Source of the DNA: Melampsora larici-populina 98AG31
Lineage: Eukaryota > Basidiomycota > Pucciniomycetes > Pucciniales > Melampsoraceae
DNA length: 64,000 nucleotides
Direction: 5' to 3'
Assembly (NCBI RefSeq): GCF_000204055.1
Contig: NW_006768813.1
Span: 620,796-684,795 of the forward strand
A model generated the notes under the pieces. It saw only the letters and a list, made by a program, of their open reading frames with translations, searched no databases and had not been told where the DNA came from. This document shows, in pieces, positions 58,953 to 64,000 of this stretch (position 1 is its first letter; every line of letters starts with the position of its first letter). The translations under genes were made by a program, and so were the position numbers.

Positions 58953-59453
58953 GTTGAGCAGTGTATGTATAGTGATAATTGTAAGATTGATTGATGATTT
59001 GGAAGTTGAATTGAAGTTGAAGTGTTCTTGACCGATTCTAATCCAAATCGAATCCAAACTTTCTCAAACTTTTACTTTGATTCATCAAATTAATCTCACA
59101 TTTATGTTTGGATTAAGAAATTCAATTGATTTTCATTTTGGATCATATCATATCCAATCTCATCTTGTCAAGCATTCTCAAAGCTGTGATATCTTATTAT
59201 GTAATTACGATCTACTGTAAATCAAGAACATATTAAATTCAGATCTACATTCTAGGACTAGGAACACAACTCTTTCTTTTTCAAAATCACTCTCTACAAC
59301 TCTTTTGGATATCTTGGCTATCAATGTCAAAATCAGATATCATGAATCAAATCAAAACAAAGTGACTACAAAGAATCTCAGAAATCTATTGCTTAAAGTA
59401 AACATCATCTATAAACAAAATTCAAGTTCAGCTTGAATCGATCTGTTCCATGA
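58953..59453. other. Intergenic between yap1 and arg1 (tandem)
   Basis: About 500 bases carrying the yap1 promoter and the arg1 3' end. AT-rich; no further feature is asserted. Confidence 0.4.
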
Positions 59454-61206
59454 TCAAGTGTTCTTAAAAACCTTCAACTTACCAGCAGTCACCCCTTTAC
59501 CTTCTGATTCACGTTGAGTTCCCCATTTACGTAATCGAATCGATTCACTAAAACCAAACCCATCCAATCAATCCCTAAACCAGAAAACCCAAACCCAAAA
59601 AAAACCAAAACTCACATCTTAATAAACCCACTAGTATCAGTCGGTTCAAACCCACCCATCTCATCCATACTACTTTCCCTAGCATCATAAAGTCCTTCAT
59701 CCGAAACCCTACCATCAACCACAACATTACCTTTATAAAGTGACAGTCTAACCATTCCATTGACATTCTTCTGACTAGCATGTAAACAAGATTGAACGAA
59801 TTCCCTTTCAGGACTAAACCAATATCCATTATAAAGAATCTTACTCAATTCAGTCGTCAAAAATCCATCCCTTAAGGATCTTACTTTTCCATCTAAGGTT
59901 AAGCCTTCTAAGTCCATATGAGCTTTACGTAAGATTGTGCCTGCTGGCGTTTCGTAGCATCCTCGGGACTTTACGCCGATGAATCGGTTCTCGACTATAT
60001 CGATTCGACCAATTCCATGTGATCTAGCCAATGAATTAAGTTGAACAAAGATCTCGACCAGATCAGTATGACGACTGACAACTTCCTTTCTACTCTGTTC
60101 AGTATCCGAAGTAGCTTTGTACACCACTAATTCAGAAGTGATCCCATTCCTAAAACTAAGATCAACACTCTGAACGCCATGTTGACTAGCATCCATCAAA
60201 GACTTAGTAAGTTTCCACATATCTTGAGGAGGTGTGATATTAGGATCTTCAAGAATTCCAGCTTCATAAGAAATATGATGTAGATTTTCATCCGTTGACC
60301 AAGGTTTTGCAGAAGTTTGAAAGACTGGTATGTGCTTTTGAGCAGCAAATTCAAGTAAATCTTTACGTCCTGCAAACCGATTGTAAAACTCGGGTAAACG
60401 CCATGGTGCGATCACTTGGATTGAAGGACTTAAGGCATAGAATGATAATTCGAATCTGACTTGATCGTTGCCTTTTCCTGTACAACCATGTGAAACGAAA
60501 CTAGAAACACACACACACAGATCAGTATAGAGAGAGATTGGGAGATTTTTTTGTGGATTCGACTTACGCGCATTCTTCAGTCGTGGCTGCTTCGATCATG
60601 CCTCGTGCGATTACTGGTCTAGCAAGTGATGTTCCAAGTAAATAAACTCCTTCGTAGATACAATTAGCTTGGATTGCTGGTGTGATTAGTTCAGTCACAA
60701 ATTCTCGTTTTAAATCCTACAATCAAAATCCCAATCACAATCAGTAAATGTAAAATTAAAATCAGAATTGGAATCAGGAATTGGAATTGGAATTGGAATT
60801 AGAATTAGAATGAGAATTAGATTGTTTCTTTTTTTCTTGAGTGAAATTGAAAGTTAAAGAATATAGATAATTTATAAAGAGAAATAAAATGATAAATGAT
60901 AAATACCTGTAAAACGAATTTAGTAGCACCAATTTTCAAAGCCTTTAACCGAGCCGCTTCAAAATCTTCTTCTTGTCCCACATCAGCCACTAACCAATCA
61001 AACAAAAAAAAAACCAAGAAAATCAAGAAAATCAGAATGGTTTTTTTGAAGATTTGATTTTGTATAAAGAAGTGAGGATGAGGATGAGAAAATGACATAC
61101 TAAAAGCAACAACTTCATAACCTTGTTCGATTAACCAAGCTAAGATACAAGACGTATCTAATCCTCCAGAGTAAGCTAGTAAAACTTTTCCTTTACTGTC
61201 TGTCAT
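59454..61206 (-). CDS. arg1: Argininosuccinate synthase
   Basis: Joins citrulline and aspartate using ATP in arginine synthesis. Five exons: 61206-61101, 60989-60907, 60716-60568, 60500-59616, 59547-59454, giving 438 aa. Signature segments: [19 protein letters not shown] (ATP-pyrophosphatase P-loop), [93 protein letters not shown] and YNGYWFSPE. Length and domain order match the family. Intron 1 splits the Met of FMADVG. A (CA)n run lies inside intron 3, near its 3' end (60504-60519). A GTAAGT inside the last exon (about 59481) is read as coding ([10 protein letters not shown]). A splice there would need a further exon for which I see no candidate. Confidence 0.96.
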
Positions 61207-62398
61207 CTTAAAAAAAATTCAAATCAAAAATGTATATATATATATAAAGTTTTTTCAGGGGTTTTTTTTGGAGGTTGGGGGTTGATGGATTGATTTAAAA
61301 TATGGGGTATGAGGTGTGAATGAAGTTTCTTGGCGACTTTAAAGACTGGTTTTATTTTTTTTTGATGCGTTTTGAAACTGTCGAGAAAAAAAGTTGTGTA
61401 AAAGTTAAAGTGGGAGTTCGTGAGTTTAGGTTTCAGTGAAAAGTAAGTTCGGAATCGTACGGATGTAACAGGTTCGTTCACAGATGTGACACGTCAGAAG
61501 GCGCGTAGCACTGTACATACCACGAACTTTTACACAGATTCTTTTGACTTGTTTGGAACATGGTTTTTTGGAGTGAGCGAAGTTGCGCAGGTTTTAGTCA
61601 TGATGGGAAATCTAGGAAGGTGCCTCGATGATGGTTTTATCAAAGCTTGTGTGATCCATGAAGAGATGGTGGTATGAATACGAAACTAGCTTGAGATATG
61701 ATGGAAGATGATGGGATTGGTGGATCAGATTCAGGATGAACTTGATTGGGTCATTTGGTTCTTTTGCAACTTCAAGGAAAGGTCTTAATACTTGATCATT
61801 TCATAGGTTCTATCCACGCATTTGAGGATCTGGCTAGATTTGTAGTGCAATTCGATACAGAGCTCGAAAGATTCTTGTGAAATTTCTTGTGAATTGTTCA
61901 TGCAAATGAATTCTACATATCTCAAATATTTTTCTTGCAGGAGTAGGTCATGAACAAATGTGTTCATACCTCGGAGCAAAACATGATAACCCACAAATCT
62001 CTTGTTTTAGTTGGTTGTGATTGAAATTGAACTGCATACTTCTTGCAAAGATGAACAATGTTTTTTCATTCATCAAAAACACACATCCACATGTTGATCT
62101 TCTCATAGTATGCTTCAACTCGTTTGGGAAAAACCTTGAAAAATTCAAACACTGATCTTCTTTGATAAATTCAGAAAATGAAGTTCACACTCCACACGTA
62201 GGTACCATGGGTACCATCTCATGACAGCAACTTACGATCTCATCTCACAACGTTGTAGCTTTTTCTTACCCAAGCTGAAGCATATACAAATCAACGGATC
62301 TCATATATCAGTAGAATTACAAACTCAAATATACGAGCTGAAAGGTATTCTTTCCTCCTTATAATCCTTACAGATCACTTTTTTTCTACAAATCAAAG
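61207..62398. other. Divergent intergenic region between arg1 and the second xylanase
   Basis: About 1.2 kb holding both promoters. A short TA-repeat and T/G runs lie just upstream of the arg1 ATG (61230-61270). The palindromic GGTACCATGGGTACC near 62202-62216, about 180 bases before the xylanase ATG, is the most striking short sequence. No gene is recognised. Confidence 0.45.
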
Positions 62399-64000
62399 AT
62401 GAATTTTATTTTACTTCAGGTTATCATTTCTTTTACTTTCGATTCCAAATTCGTTCATGGTTCAACTTCAACACCATACTTGACTCAAACTCATTCAAAG
62501 TTAAAGTCAAGGGATGAAATCAGTGTTTCGATTCCATACAAAGGAGTGGCAGTGAATAGTACCTTATTGAAGATTGACTCAGAGTATAGAAAGATCATTG
62601 AAGAAGGTTTTGAAGTTTTAACACCTGAGAATGGTAGGTAATTGAATACTTCTTTATGAGGATTTTCGATATTGATCTTTGATGTGGTTTCTTTTGAATG
62701 GTAGCTATGAAGTGGGAATTGACGGAAAAGGTTAGAGGAGTTTTCACATTTGAGGACGCGTTAGTGGTCTTAGAATCTTCTTTGGACTTTACCTTGAACT
62801 AATTCAATCTTTTTTTTAAAAAGGGACGAGATTGTGAATTATGCTTCTGAGCACAACAAACGTTCTCGAGGTCATACAATCATCTGGTAAGCTGATCATT
62901 CAAACCAGTCTTCTTCATCTGATCTCAAATGCATAACATTCAATAGGCAACAACAAGTGCCAAGTTGGTTACCAGAACTTGATCCAGAAGAATTGATAAA
63001 AGCTATTCAAGATCATCTTAAGGCTTTACTACATCATTACAAAGGTCGATTGTATGCTATAGATATTTGTAATGAAATCATTGAAGAAGATGGATCATTT
63101 AAAAACACGTTTTGGTACCAGAAATTAAATAAAACCTTCCCAAGAATAGCCTTAAAAACTGCTCGTGAACTAGATCCTACGGTTAAACTTTATAGTAAGT
63201 TTTGAACATGATTAAGGGTTGATTTCTTCATTGATTCTTCTTGAAATCTTGGTTCTTTTATCTTTTTCTTTGGAAAAACAATAGTTAATGATTATTCGAT
63301 CGAGGCGATCAACAAGAAATCAGATGGGTTGTATCAATTAGCTAAGGAATTGAAAGAACAAGGTTTACTGGATGGGATCGGATTCCAATCACATTTCACG
63401 GTTGGAGGAGTACCAAAAGGTAATCATCATCTGATTCTAATCTCTCTACTTCAATGTTTTAACTTTGTAGGAAACAACTGAAATAAACTTGTGATTTAAA
63501 ATTCTCTGTGGCTTTTTCAGATATGCAAGAGAATCTCGAACGGTTTGCTGCCTTAGGTAAGCATCAAGAATCGTTTAAATTTTCGGTAACTTTTCTGACA
63601 AATTCGGTTCTTGGTCACATCTTTGAACACCTCACTATCCTTATGATCCACCAAGACCTCGATGTTGCTATCACTGAATTAGATATCAGAATGAAACTAC
63701 CATCTTCAAATGAAGATATAAATCAACAAGCACAAGATTATTCAAATGTAGTTAAGATTTGTCGATCGATAGCTCGATGTGTTGGGATCACTCTTTGGGG
63801 AGTCTCTTACCAAAACTCTTGGATTCCTTCGTTCTTTCCAGGTTTGTCTACACTCTAAGCTAGTTATCTTTCTGTTCAAAGAGTTTCTTCAGAGTTCAAG
63901 GTCTGAGAATCGTGTTACTTTTGGATGAACTTGCTAGGTACGGGTGCTGCTTTACTCTACGACGAAAATTATAAACCAACAAAGGCATTTGAAGCTTTCA
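62399..64000 (+). CDS. Secreted GH10 endo-1,4-beta-xylanase, cut by the window edge
   Basis: Second family-10 xylanase. Exons: 62399-62633, 62705-62759, 62824-62886, 62947-63194, 63285-63419, 63521-63556, 63656-63841, 63938 to beyond 64000. The signal peptide [21 protein letters not shown] is followed by an extra ~10 residues relative to the paralogue at 4.8-6.4 kb. Landmarks: [47 protein letters not shown] (acid/base Glu near 161), IGFQSHF, ITELDIR (nucleophile Glu near 265) and [11 protein letters not shown]. The last visible residues are [14 protein letters not shown], so only roughly ten or more codons are missing. Internal exons 2-7 have exactly the same lengths as in the first gene, showing common descent. 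The acceptor of exon 7 (CCAAG) is weaker than the others. Confidence 0.93.

Overview
The window reads as nuclear DNA from a filamentous basidiomycete, most probably a rust fungus (Pucciniales). Genes are cut by many short GT-AG introns (about 50-110 nt, donors mostly GTAAGT/GTATGT-like). The conserved genes are fungal: Dbf2/Sid2 kinase, Ypt7, Yap1/Pap1, Psr1-type phosphatase, Trm82 and a Pbi2-type inhibitor. These alternate with long, AT-rich, CpG-poor gene deserts that hold orphan secreted proteins, pseudogenes and a DNA transposon, as in rust genomes. The order-level call is inference; no species is claimed. Exon models were built by hand from splice signals. In the spliced models given, exon lengths sum to whole codons and the joined frames stay open.

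Layout. 0.8-6.4 kb: Dbf2/Sid2-like kinase (-), a small membrane protein (+), secreted GH10 xylanase (-). 8.7-15.2 kb: small acidic protein (-) divergent from COP9 signalosome subunit 7 (+), an intronless PKA-like kinase with a degenerate activation segment (+), an F-box-like protein (+). 15.2-30 kb: CpG-poor island with an orphan 624-aa secreted protein (18.2 kb), a broken copy of it (26.5 kb), a coiled-coil gene (21.8 kb) and a relic of that gene's 3' half (17.6 kb). In the middle lie Trm82 and a Pbi2-like inhibitor, divergently arranged. 30-32.3 kb: Psr1/Nem1-type phosphatase (-). 33.5-38.3 kb: a complete hAT element with terminal repeats, a 7-bp target duplication and an apparently intact 947-aa transposase. 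39.5-46.1 kb: Ypt7/Rab7 (-), a small secreted Ser-rich protein (+), an intron-containing tRNA-Asn (+), 6-phosphogluconolactonase (-). 49-52.4 kb: a 1005-aa secreted orphan with a strongly basic segment (-), and a tiny signal-peptide ORF facing it. 52.4-56.6 kb: desert with long hairpins. 56.7-61.2 kb: Yap1/Pap1-type bZIP factor and argininosuccinate synthase (both -). 62.4 kb to the edge: a second GH10 xylanase (+), truncated by the window.

How the genes relate. The housekeeping genes act in separate processes: mitotic exit/septation, tRNA m7G modification, vacuole fusion and proteolysis, the pentose phosphate pathway, arginine synthesis, and oxidative stress response. Ypt7 and the Pbi2-like inhibitor both touch the vacuole, but they are 14 kb apart and nothing shows co-regulation. 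The accessory layer is the more unusual part: two xylanases with identical internal exon sizes, two large secreted orphans, interleaved duplications of an orphan secreted gene and a coiled-coil gene, and a young-looking hAT element inside an old-looking repeat island.
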